From QHCE01 sp038260095 (GTDB lineage Bacteria > Actinomycetota > Actinomycetes > Mycobacteriales > QHCE01): a DNA stretch of 29,281 nucleotides. Shown in pieces: positions 21,779 through 29,281 of this stretch. Below the pieces are notes generated by a model. It made no database searches, was not told the DNA's origin, and saw only the letters and a list, made by a program, of their open reading frames with translations. Positions within the stretch are counted from its first letter, which is position 1, and every line of letters begins with the position of its first letter. The stretch is taken from the NCBI GenBank assembly GCA_038260095.1, contig JBBSOC010000023.1:1-29281 (forward strand), in the 5' to 3' direction. Position numbers and translations under genes: made by a program.

Positions 21779-22836
21779 TAGGCACCCCCTCGCTGGCGCT
21801 GCACCAACTCAGCAGTGCTCTCGGTGCTGTAGCTGTGTACCAGCTCCACTACTCGAGTCAACACCCCTGGATCAGTCTGCGGAAGCACACCGTGGCCCAG
21901 ATTGAAAATATGCCCTGGAGCGGCGCGTCCCTGTCGAAGTACCCGCGCAACCTCTCGAGCGACAACAGTCTCGTTGGCCAACAGTAGCGCCGGATCCAGG
22001 TTGCCCTGCAGCGCGTACTCCGGCCCAATCCGCGCCGAGGCCTCGTCGAGTGAGACCCGCCAGTCCACGCCGACAACGTCAGCGCCCGCCGAAGCCATCG
22101 ACTCCAGCAGCTCACCCGTGCCGACACCAAAATGGATCCGCGGCACACCAAGCTCACCACAGGCCCGCAGCACTCGGGCCGAATGCGGCCGCACGTATGC
22201 ACGGTATTCAGCCTCGCTAAGCACCCCAGCCCACGAATCGAACAACTGCACCACGCGAGCACCAGCGGCAATCTGCACTCGCAAAAACTCCGCGGCGATG
22301 TCAGCTAGCCGCCCACACAGTGCATGCCACGTACCGGGCTCGCTGTGCATCAGAGCCTTAGTCTTAGCGTGATCGCGAGACGGACCCCCCTCGATGAGAT
22401 AACTCGCCAACGTGAACGGGGCAGCGGCAAAACCAATCAGCGGGATGTCAGCAAGCTGTTTGGTCAGCTCAGTGACCGCCTCAGTGATGTAGGGCACGTC
22501 CTCGGGAGTCAGCGCGCGCAGCTTGTCCACATCGGCCGACCGCCGAATTGGCGAATCGATCACCGGCCCCACGCCAGGTTTAATCTCCACATCAACACCG
22601 ATAGCCTTTAGCGGCAGGACAATATCGGAGAAAAGAATTGCCGCGTCCACTTTGTGCCGGCGGACTGGCTGCAGCGTGATCTCGGTAATCAGATCCGGAG
22701 TCTGGCAGACCTGCAGCATAGGCAGCCCGGCTCGCAGCGCATGGTACTCAGGCAGGGATCGGCCGGCTTGCCGCATAAACCACACCGGCGTCACCGACAC
22801 CGCTTCGCGACGGCTCGCGGCAATCAGCGCGCTCAC
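21778..22836 (-). CDS. hemE: uroporphyrinogen decarboxylase HemE
   Basis: The 352-residue enzyme converts uroporphyrinogen III to coproporphyrinogen III by four decarboxylations. The signature PVWFMRQAGRSLPEYHALRA is near residue 17-36 with the substrate-binding arginines. The second signature IGFAAAPFTLASYLIEGGPS and later VQLFDSWAGVLSEAEY and FNLGHGVLPQTDP are all present. ATG at 22836 is the likely start. The promoter of the operon should lie in the roughly 100-base gap shared with the divergent DUF3000 gene. The gene is intact and first in the operon. Confidence 0.96.
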   Translation of the reverse strand: MSALIAASRREAVSVTPVWFMRQAGRSLPEYHALRAGLPMLQVCQTPDLITEITLQPVRRHKVDAAILFSDIVLPLKAIGVDVEIKPGVGPVIDSPIRRSADVDKLRALTPEDVPYITEAVTELTKQLADIPLIGFAAAPFTLASYLIEGGPSRDHAKTKALMHSEPGTWHALCGRLADIAAEFLRVQIAAGARVVQLFDSWAGVLSEAEYRAYVRPHSARVLRACGELGVPRIHFGVGTGELLESMASAGADVVGVDWRVSLDEASARIGPEYALQGNLDPALLLANETVVAREVARVLRQGRAAPGHIFNLGHGVLPQTDPGVLTRVVELVHSYSTESTAELVQRQRGGA

Positions 22837-22938
22837 ACTACTGATGCTGCCACGCGCTTAACGCGGGGCTAGCAGTGGAGTCCGCATTCGGCGCGTCATA
22901 TCCAGCTTTGTAGGCTTCGCCCGCTTACTGTAGGTGGC

Positions 22939-23517
22939 ATGGGTCTAGGAGATGTTGCGGAGCTGCCCACCGCGGCACAACTACCAGCCCGCTTCTCTCG
23001 GGCAGTGGCGAGCGCTAGAACAGTGGATACGCGCCCAGAGATCTCCCTGGAAGAGATCGAGGCCCCCCGGCGGATTGCTCCATACTCATTTGCGCTGGGC
23101 GCGAGCGTGCTTGCCGGCGACGAAGAGCCAGTAACCGGGAGGCTCATCCTGCTACACGATCCTGCCGGGCACCCAGCATGGCAGGGCGAAACGCGCATCG
23201 TCAGCTACGTCACCGCGGAGCTGGAGCCCGACATTGGGCATGATGCCCTATTCGCACCGGTAGGCTGGGCGTGGCTCACGGAAGCCCTGCACATGCAGCA
23301 AGCCGGGTACCGCGCGATCGCAGGGACGATTACTCAAATCAGCTCCACCCGCTTTGGCGAGATGGCTGGTCCAGAGCAGACTACGGATGTGGAAATGCGA
23401 GCATCCTGGACACCCGAAGACGATGACATTGCGCCGCACGTGCAAGCGTGGTGCGCGCTGCTGGCCTCGACCGCCGGCTTACCGCCGCCAGGAGTTCACT
23501 CGCTGCCCAGCCGGTGA
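22939..23517 (+). CDS. DUF3000 family protein
   Basis: The 192-residue product matches the actinobacterial DUF3000 family, which M. tuberculosis Rv2680 represents between hemE and RNase D. Blocks include FSRAVASARTVDTRPEISLE, RIAPYSFALGASVLAG, RLILLHDPAGHPAWQG and the acidic FAPVGWAWLTEAL. No catalytic residues are known for the family; it is soluble. ATG 22939 gives MGLGDVAELPTAAQ and is the best start. The stop codon lies inside the first hairpin of the following twin-hairpin element. Confidence 0.88.
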   Translation: MGLGDVAELPTAAQLPARFSRAVASARTVDTRPEISLEEIEAPRRIAPYSFALGASVLAGDEEPVTGRLILLHDPAGHPAWQGETRIVSYVTAELEPDIGHDALFAPVGWAWLTEALHMQQAGYRAIAGTITQISSTRFGEMAGPEQTTDVEMRASWTPEDDDIAPHVQAWCALLASTAGLPPPGVHSLPSR

Positions 23518-23540
23518 CGTTTTCCGAGAAAACGTCACCG
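23512..23540. terminator. hairpin 1 of a twin terminator-like element
   Basis: CGGTGACGTTTTC (23512-23524) and GAAAACGTCACCG (23528-23540) form a perfect 13-bp stem with a three-base loop. It contains the stop codon of the DUF3000 gene and would end that transcript. The stem shares the core GACGTTTT...AAAACGTC with the second hairpin. Confidence 0.7.
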
Positions 23541-23550
23541 ATGCACTCGT

Positions 23551-23583
23551 TTCTTAGACGTTTTTCGGGAAAACGTCTAAGAA
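23551..23583. terminator. hairpin 2 of a twin terminator-like element
   Basis: TTCTTAGACGTTTT (23551-23564) pairs perfectly with AAAACGTCTAAGAA (23570-23583) over 14 bp with a five-base loop. It ends directly before the stop codon of the leftward membrane-protein gene. Together with hairpin 1, it separates the convergent genes and could serve both directions. Confidence 0.7.
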
Positions 23584-24486
23584 TTAGCTGGTCTTAACGC
23601 CCGCGAGCTCAAAGCTGTGCGCACAGGCCTGCTGGCTTCGTTGAGTGAGTTCGGCTCGTTTGGTCGGGTCTGTTTCATTGCTGGCATCGGTCAGCGCTTT
23701 CAGGCAACCGGTCAAACTTTGCTTATCCTTATTGGCGGTCTCGAGATCTTTGTTCGCCTTTGTCGCGTCACTAGTCAGCTTCTGTAACTGGGTCTGCGAG
23801 CTGTTCAGTTCATCAGTACCGCTGCCGATTTTTTGCTTCGCCTCGGTCAGCGACTGATTTATTTCCTGGATTTTGGCGTCGCGTTGCTTCACGTTAGCCT
23901 GCGAATCGCTCAGCTGTTTGGCAGCATCGGTGGCTTTTCCCATTTGGCTCACGTACATCGCTAACAGGGTTGCGGAGGCGAGCAGCAACGCTACGCAGAC
24001 AGCAGCTAATACGGCGTTCCTGGGCAGCCCCGCGAACCGGTCACGGCGCGACCCACTCTCGGAATCCGCAGGAGCGAATTCCGGTGCCGGTCCGGCCTGT
24101 GCGGGGTATTGCTCGCCATAACCGTATGCGGCGTTAGCCTGGGCAGGGTCGTGCTGCGCTGCGTAATACTGGTCCAGATCGCCAGGACCATTGGTCGCAT
24201 ATCCGGAAGCGTCATACGGCTGGGGCTGCGATCCGTACGGTGCTGGTTCGTCACCGTAGGAGCCATAACCCTCAAATGGGACCGGCCGATAGGAAGGGTC
24301 TGACTGATACTCCGGCTCTGGCTGGTAAGCGACCGGCGGCTGCGGTGCGGCGGAGGTCGGCACGTGGGCCGACACGTAGGCACTGCTGTACACCTGCCCG
24401 GTGCTGACCGGACTAATCGGAGGCGGCCCAGCTACAGCCGCCCCCGGTGACGCCCATGCGGGCGAACTCGACACCGGATATGTCAT
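23584..24486 (-). CDS. single-pass membrane protein with Pro/Tyr-rich N-terminus and coiled coil
   Basis: The 300-residue protein has a low-complexity N-terminal region (about 1-150) rich in Pro, Tyr, Gln, Ala and Ser, with several YxxxP and GYG stretches. A basic stop (SRRDRFAGLPRN) precedes one transmembrane segment (AVLAAVCVALLLASATLLAM, about 160-180). A long charged coiled coil (QMGKATDAAKQLSDSQANVK and onward to about 270) follows, and two late cysteines (CLKALTD, QQACAHS) may form a disulfide. The topology would place the coiled coil outside. No enzymatic domain is seen. Such Pro/Tyr-rich cytoplasmic tails occur in actinobacterial cell-envelope proteins, but I do not recognise this one. 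Confidence 0.75.
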   Translation of the reverse strand: MTYPVSSSPAWASPGAAVAGPPPISPVSTGQVYSSAYVSAHVPTSAAPQPPVAYQPEPEYQSDPSYRPVPFEGYGSYGDEPAPYGSQPQPYDASGYATNGPGDLDQYYAAQHDPAQANAAYGYGEQYPAQAGPAPEFAPADSESGSRRDRFAGLPRNAVLAAVCVALLLASATLLAMYVSQMGKATDAAKQLSDSQANVKQRDAKIQEINQSLTEAKQKIGSGTDELNSSQTQLQKLTSDATKANKDLETANKDKQSLTGCLKALTDASNETDPTKRAELTQRSQQACAHSFELAGVKTS

Positions 24487-24709
24487 AGTTTTAGCGTAAG
24501 CCCACCCGAGCTTGCTTGCCCAGTACGCAGAATACGCTATCCGAAGAGTCTACCGAAACAACCTATATGGCCGAGGTGTCTCGCCCATGTAGGTAGCGGC
24601 GTAGCCGGCGCTAGTCGGTTGGGCGGCGCAGCTAGCGATACGGGGCGAAGCCCCAACTGACTCCGACCACGTTACCCAGCACGGTCCTAATATCGATACG
24701 GTTAACCAC

Positions 24710-25942
24710 GTGACACAAGCCTCCACCGCGCCGATTTCCGATCTGCTTGAGCCTCGGGAGGGCACACCAGTTCCGGTAGACACGACTGCCGGGCTGACGG
24801 ACGCCGCACGACGGCTCGCTGCGGGTACCGGTCCCGTGGCCATTGATGCCGAGCGGGCATCGGGGTATCGCTATACCGGTCGGGCTTATCTCGTGCAGCT
24901 CCGCCGCGCCGGTAGTGGAACAGTGCTCATTGACCCGCTGCCGTTTGAAGACCTATCCCCCATCGCTCGGGTAATAGCCGGGCAAGAGTGGGTCGTCCAC
25001 GCAGCCAGTCAAGACCTGTCCTGCCTGGCTCAGCTTGGTCTGCGGCCGGCCCACTTATTTGATACGGAATTGGGTGGCAGGCTCGCTGGATATGAACGCG
25101 TCAGCCTCGGGCTCATGGTTGAGCGGTTATTGGGCTTTCGGCTCGAAAAGGGCTATTCAGCTGCCGATTGGAGTACCCGGCCGCTGCCGACTGAATGGCT
25201 GACCTACGCCGCACTCGACGTAGAGCTGCTGCTGGAGCTGCGGGAAACCTTGCGAGCCGACCTGGATCGCCAAGGCAAGCTGGAATGGGCCGAGCAAGAG
25301 TTTGCCGCCGTAGTGGCCGCGAAGCCTCCCACCGCCCGCGCCGAACCGTGGCGCAGGACGTCAGGAATCCACCAGATCCGCAGCGGCGCCGGCCTAGCTC
25401 GGGTCCGGGCACTCTGGGAGACGCGGGACGCTGTAGCGCGGCGTCGAGACAGCGCCCCCGGTCGGGTCCTCTCTGACGCGGCAATCGTCACTGCGGCGCA
25501 GGCTGATCCCAGTACAGAGCGAGAACTATTCGCGTTGCCAGTCTTCGGTGGTCGTGCGCATCGTCGCCTTTCGGCAACGTGGCTGGCCGCACTCGGCGTC
25601 GCAAGGGGCCTCAGCGAGGATGAGCACCCCGGCCCAGCACCCGTTCCGGAAGGCCCCCCGCCGGGCTACCGCTGGGCCGAAAAAGACCCGCAAGCCGCCG
25701 CTCGACTCACCCGCGCGCGGGAGGCTCTCGGCGGACTGAGCACGCAACATCGCATACCAACGGAGAACTTGCTGGCACCAGACGCGCTGCGTCGACTGGC
25801 ATGGCGGCCCGTAGAGCCGGTGAACGAACGCTCTGTGGCTGCGACACTTGCCGGGCTAGGGGCACGACAGTGGCAGATTCAGTTAGTAGCCGGACCACTT
25901 GCGGGGGCAATCGCCGAGCCGACCGAGGTTACCAGCGAGTAG
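24710..25942 (+). CDS. ribonuclease D-like exonuclease with HRDC domain
   Basis: The 410-residue product is a DEDD-type 3'-5' exoribonuclease. The motifs are AIDAERASGYRYTGRAYLVQ (Asp-x-Glu), HAASQDLSCLAQLG and DTELGGRLAGYERVSLG, and YAALDVELLLELRE carrying the final Asp. The HRDC domain is around 220-300 (LARVRALWETRDAVARRRDS). RNase D trims RNA 3' ends such as tRNA precursors. The GTG at 24710 gives (M)TQASTAPISDLLEPREGTP. The gene matches Rv2681 in size and context (beside DUF3000). The tail after about 330 is a helical C-terminal extension typical of the actinobacterial form. Confidence 0.9.
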   Translation: MTQASTAPISDLLEPREGTPVPVDTTAGLTDAARRLAAGTGPVAIDAERASGYRYTGRAYLVQLRRAGSGTVLIDPLPFEDLSPIARVIAGQEWVVHAASQDLSCLAQLGLRPAHLFDTELGGRLAGYERVSLGLMVERLLGFRLEKGYSAADWSTRPLPTEWLTYAALDVELLLELRETLRADLDRQGKLEWAEQEFAAVVAAKPPTARAEPWRRTSGIHQIRSGAGLARVRALWETRDAVARRRDSAPGRVLSDAAIVTAAQADPSTERELFALPVFGGRAHRRLSATWLAALGVARGLSEDEHPGPAPVPEGPPPGYRWAEKDPQAAARLTRAREALGGLSTQHRIPTENLLAPDALRRLAWRPVEPVNERSVAATLAGLGARQWQIQLVAGPLAGAIAEPTEVTSE

Positions 25943-25992
25943 CATAGGTAGGTCGGTTGGTTAGCTGTCACCTCTTCACTCAAGGAGAGCCC

Positions 25993-27315
25993 GTGTCTAA
26001 GGCCGAGCGTGAGATAGTTTTCGTCGACGGAGTGCGCACACCCTTCGGCAAGGCTGGCCCACACGGCCTCTATACCCATACCCGCGCCGATGACCTAGTG
26101 GTTCGCTGTATCCGCGAGTTACTGCGACGTAATTCCAGCCTGCCCCCGGAGCGCGTCGCTGAGGTGGCTATCGCGGCCACCACTCAGACTGGAGACCAAG
26201 GACTCACCATCGGGCGTTCGGCTGCGTTGTTAGCGGGCCTGCCCCGCAGTACGCCGGGCTATGCCATCGATCGAATGTGCGCCGGTAGCCTCACTGCGGT
26301 AACGACCATCGCCGGGGCTATCGCGCTGCGTGCCGTTGATGTCGGGATCGCTGGCGGTGTGGAGCATATGAGCCATCACCCCATGGGTGATGGGGTCGAC
26401 CCCAACCCTCGGTTCGTGGCGGAACAACTGGTGGATGAATCCGCTCTGGTCATGGGTGCCACCGCCGAAAATCTGCACGACCACGACTCTTCGCTGACCC
26501 GAGAACGTGCCGACGCCTATGCATACGCCAGCCAGCGTAAGTATGCGGCGGCGGTCGCGGCCGGGTACATCCAGCCAGACTTGGTCAGCATCGCTACCCG
26601 CGACCCTGAGCTCGGCTGGGGTTTGGCCACAGCCGACGAACAGCCACGGCCGGATACGACTGTCATCGCGTTGGCAGGGCTACGCACGCCGTTTCGTCCT
26701 CACGGCCGGGTGAGCGCGGGTAACTCCGCCGGCCTCAACGACGGCGCGACCGCCTGCTTGATCGCCGCTGGCGAGGCCGCCGCGGAGCTGGGGCTGCCAG
26801 CGGCAATGCGGTTGGTCTCCCATTCGTTCGTGGGGGTGGACCCCGAGGTGATGGGCATCGGCCCTATCCCCAGCACCGAAAAGGCTTTACACCTGGCCGG
26901 GCTGAGCATAAACGACATCGGCTTGTTCGAACTCAATGAAGCATTTGCGGTGCAAGTGTTGACGTTCCTGCAACACTTCGGTATCGCCGACGACGACCCT
27001 CGGGTCAATCCGTGGGGCGGCGCACTAGCGATCGGCCACCCGTTGGCGGCTTCCGGTGTCCGGCTGATGATCCAGCTAGCACGGCAGTTCGAGCAGCGTC
27101 CCCATGTTCGATACGGCCTGACCGCGCTATGTGTGGGTCTGGGGATGGGTGCGACCGTCATTTGGGAGAACCCGCATTTTACTAATCGGAACGAAAATAG
27201 CTCGACTAGCACAGCCTCTGACCTGGAAAATGAGGTAATTTCGAGTCGACTTAGTAACAGACTGCTCAGCAACGCCAGTAGCCAGCCCGATGCGACGAAG
27301 GCAGGTGCGCGATGA
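25993..27315 (+). CDS. fadA: acetyl-CoA acyltransferase (thiolase)
   Basis: The 440-residue product is a thiolase that cleaves 3-ketoacyl-CoA in the last step of beta-oxidation. The acyl-accepting cysteine is in DRMCAGSLTAVTT, the catalytic His in AIGHPLAASGVRLM and the second Cys in TALCVGLGMGATV. FELNEAFAVQVLTF is the usual NEAF block. GTG 25993 is chosen because AAGGAGA (25982-25988) precedes it; an ORF from 25957 lacks a site. After the normal end (ATVIWENP) there are about 46 extra residues rich in Ser and Asn, ending ATKAGAR. The stop overlaps the fadB ATG (ATGA), so the two form a coupled operon. Confidence 0.92.
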   Translation: MSKAEREIVFVDGVRTPFGKAGPHGLYTHTRADDLVVRCIRELLRRNSSLPPERVAEVAIAATTQTGDQGLTIGRSAALLAGLPRSTPGYAIDRMCAGSLTAVTTIAGAIALRAVDVGIAGGVEHMSHHPMGDGVDPNPRFVAEQLVDESALVMGATAENLHDHDSSLTRERADAYAYASQRKYAAAVAAGYIQPDLVSIATRDPELGWGLATADEQPRPDTTVIALAGLRTPFRPHGRVSAGNSAGLNDGATACLIAAGEAAAELGLPAAMRLVSHSFVGVDPEVMGIGPIPSTEKALHLAGLSINDIGLFELNEAFAVQVLTFLQHFGIADDDPRVNPWGGALAIGHPLAASGVRLMIQLARQFEQRPHVRYGLTALCVGLGMGATVIWENPHFTNRNENSSTSTASDLENEVISSRLSNRLLSNASSQPDATKAGAR

Positions 27316-29281
27316 GCGTCGAATTCCCGGGCGAGCTGGTAACTCACGCGCTCACCCGCTACGTCCATCCTTTTGGTCTAGAGGGAGAGATCGCGCTGGT
27401 GACGCTGGATAATCAGCGTGACCACACCAAGCCCACCAGTTTCGGCCCCGCTGGGTTGCGCGGCCTAGGTGCAGCACTCGACGCGATCGCAACGCGCACG
27501 CCGAGTGTGCGAGCCATCGCTGTGACCGGAAAGCCGTTCATCTTCGGCGCCGGAGCGGACGTCACCGGAATGCCGACGCTGCGCAGCCAGGAGCAGGCCC
27601 GTGAGATCGGTCGGCTCGGGCATGAAGTGTTCAGCAAGCTACGTGACTCTGCGATACCCACATTCGCGTTCATCAATGGCCTGGCACTCGGTGGCGCGCT
27701 AGAGCTGGCGTTGCACTGTCACTACCGGACGCTCTCGGCCAGCGCCCGCGGCATTGCACTACCTGAGTGCTCCATCGGTCTAGTGCCTGGTTGGGGCGGT
27801 TCGTGGTTACTGCCACATCTGATCGGTCCGGAGCAGGCAATCCGGGTAATCGTCGAAAACCCGTTGAGCCAGAACCGCATGCTCACATCGCAGCAGGCAC
27901 ACCGACTCGGAATCGGCGATGCGCTGTTCGAACCGGCCGACTTTCTAGAACGCTCGCTGGAATGGGCAGTAAGCGTGCTGAACGGCGACACCGTGGTGAC
28001 GCGCACACCAATCATCGGCGGTCCGGAATGGGACCTTGCCGTGACGGTGGGCCGAAAAGTCCTCGACGAGCGGCTGCACGGTGCGGCTCCAGCGCCGCTG
28101 AAAGCTTTGGAGCTGCTACAGCTGGCGAACACCGCCGACTACGCGCAGAGCGCCGAGGCTGAGACGCAGGCGCTTGCAGAGCTGTTGATGGGCGACGAGT
28201 GCCGGGCAAGCCTGTACGCGTTCAACCTGGTGCAGCACCGCGCGAAGCGCCCCAAGGGAGCACCGGATGCTTCACTGGCTCGGCCTATCACCAAGGTCGG
28301 CGTCGTCGGAGCTGGGCTGATGGCAACCCAGCTGGCCGTGCTGTTTGCGCGCCGCCTCCTAGTGCCGGTGGTGATGACCGACATAAACTCCGAGGCGTTG
28401 GCCGCTGGGGTGGCCCGTGCCCATTCCGATATCGACAGGCTCGTCGAGAAGAAGCGGCTGAACTCCACGACCGCATCACGGGTCAAGCGCTTGATCGGCA
28501 ACTCAGCGGACCGAAGTGACTTCGCCGATGCCGATCTGGTGATCGAGGCGGTGTTTGAGGACCTGGATATCAAGCGGCAGGTCTTCACCGAGCTTGAAGA
28601 GATCGTGACACCCGAGTGCGTGCTGGCCACCAACACCTCCTCGCTCTCGGTGAGTGCTATGACTGAGCAACTCCGGCATCCACAGCGAGTCGTAGGGCTG
28701 CACTTTTTCAATCCAGTAGCGGTGCTACCGCTGGTGGAAGTGGTCCGCGGCGTGCACACCAATGACGCAACGCTAGCCACGACGTTCGCGGTGGCCAAAC
28801 AACTGAAAAAGTCCGCGGTTGGCGTGCAAGACGCCACCGCGTTCGTAGTGAATCGGGTGCTGCTGTGCTGCATGAATGAGGTCCTCGCCGCGATCGACTC
28901 CGGCATGGACGTCGCCGCGGCCGATCACGCCCTCGACCCGCTAGGCCTGCCGATGAGTCCGCTTGCCTTACTGGATCTGGTCGGGTTGCCGGTCGCTCTA
29001 CATGTATTGCAGAGCCTGCATGGTTCTTTCAGTGAGCGGTTTCCCGTTCCGGCAACACTGCGCCGCGCGGTAGAACTGGGCAAAACCTCACTGCTGACCT
29101 GGCAGAACGGCACGCAACGCCTGGATCCAGATCTAGTCCCTGCCGAGCGTGTCTCTGAGGCCCTTACATCTGACCAGCTCCGAGATCGGGTGTTGGTGGC
29201 GCTGGCGCAGGAAATAGGGCTGATGCTCGACGAACAGGTGGTGAGCGAAGCCGCCGATATCGACCTGTGCATGCTGCTGGG
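27312..29281 (+). CDS. fadB: fused enoyl-CoA hydratase/3-hydroxyacyl-CoA dehydrogenase (C-terminus cut by window end)
   Basis: The visible 656 residues form the multifunctional beta-oxidation enzyme FadB. The hydratase part (about 1-300) has the two active-site Glu residues in LALGGALELALHC and ALPECSIGLVPGWGG. The NAD-binding dehydrogenase part starts near residue 328 with VGVVGAGLMATQLAVLFARR and continues through ATNTSSLSVSAMTEQL and the catalytic His in GLHFFNPVAVLPLVEVVRG. The C-terminal dehydrogenase domain includes AFVVNRVLLCCMNEVLAAI. It starts at ATG 27312, overlapping the fadA TGA. It is probably complete beyond the window. It works with fadA to shorten acyl-CoA; M. tuberculosis has the similar pair Rv0859-Rv0860. 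Confidence 0.95.
   Translation, partial: MSVEFPGELVTHALTRYVHPFGLEGEIALVTLDNQRDHTKPTSFGPAGLRGLGAALDAIATRTPSVRAIAVTGKPFIFGAGADVTGMPTLRSQEQAREIGRLGHEVFSKLRDSAIPTFAFINGLALGGALELALHCHYRTLSASARGIALPECSIGLVPGWGGSWLLPHLIGPEQAIRVIVENPLSQNRMLTSQQAHRLGIGDALFEPADFLERSLEWAVSVLNGDTVVTRTPIIGGPEWDLAVTVGRKVLDERLHGAAPAPLKALELLQLANTADYAQSAEAETQALAELLMGDECRASLYAFNLVQHRAKRPKGAPDASLARPITKVGVVGAGLMATQLAVLFARRLLVPVVMTDINSEALAAGVARAHSDIDRLVEKKRLNSTTASRVKRLIGNSADRSDFADADLVIEAVFEDLDIKRQVFTELEEIVTPECVLATNTSSLSVSAMTEQLRHPQRVVGLHFFNPVAVLPLVEVVRGVHTNDATLATTFAVAKQLKKSAVGVQDATAFVVNRVLLCCMNEVLAAIDSGMDVAAADHALDPLGLPMSPLALLDLVGLPVALHVLQSLHGSFSERFPVPATLRRAVELGKTSLLTWQNGTQRLDPDLVPAERVSEALTSDQLRDRVLVALAQEIGLMLDEQVVSEAADIDLCMLL

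Overview
The window looks like a chromosomal segment of an actinobacterium of the order Mycobacteriales, carrying the 3' end of an integrated mobile element. The taxonomic evidence is gene content and order. A tRNA-Asn, a small YtxH-like protein and dnaG lie together. A 71-residue biotinyl-domain protein, an RsrA/RshA anti-sigma factor, SigH/SigR, a WhiB protein, aroA and rsgA follow in the order known around Rv3219-Rv3228 of Mycobacterium tuberculosis. hemE-hemY-hemQ, a DUF3000 protein and RNase D repeat the Rv2676c-Rv2681 neighbourhood. Base composition is moderately GC-rich, lower than in Mycobacterium, so a lower-GC lineage such as Lawsonella is possible. That genus-level idea is inference only.

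Layout. Positions 1-3520 are the integration-proximal part of an actinomycete integrative element (AICE type): the C-terminal scrap of an IS66-like transposase, a RepSA-like replication initiator, a small unknown protein, an excisionase and a tyrosine integrase that abuts the 3' end of tRNA-Asn (3535-3607). The far end of the element is outside the window. Positions 3850-8120 hold the YtxH-like protein, dnaG and the oxidative-stress sigma/anti-sigma pair with a biotinyl protein and a WhiB regulator. Positions 8381-11254 hold aroA-rsgA (coupled by a 4-base overlap) and a small conserved protein.

Positions 11290-14480 form an accessory island. It has a 7-bp tandem repeat, a multiply frameshifted SMI1/KNR4 (SUKH)-like pseudogene, small unknown genes, other gene remnants, and a tightly overlapping operon encoding an EF-Tu domain-III-like protein, two tiny proteins, a zinc-ribbon protein and a MafI-like immunity protein. 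No toxin gene is visible, so I read it as an orphan immunity locus. Two tandem paralogous membrane transporters follow (14747-16753), then a VapBC-type toxin-antitoxin pair (16821-17524), then a leftward cluster (17630-19463) of two overlapping very small helical proteins and a larger unknown gene split by a frameshift at a six-base homopolymer.

Positions 19561-22836 are the leftward coproporphyrin-dependent haem operon hemE-hemY-hemQ, divergent from the DUF3000 gene. A twin-hairpin element separates DUF3000 from a leftward proline/tyrosine-rich membrane protein with a coiled coil. RNase D, a thiolase (fadA) and a fused enoyl-CoA hydratase/3-hydroxyacyl-CoA dehydrogenase (fadB, cut by the window end) complete the right side; the last two form a coupled beta-oxidation operon.

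The most interesting material is the 11.3-14.5 kb immunity-like island, especially the EF-Tu domain-III mimic in a fully overlapping operon, and the 17.6-19.5 kb unknown cluster with its two short genes and homopolymer frameshift. All calls are from reading the sequence; no database search was possible.
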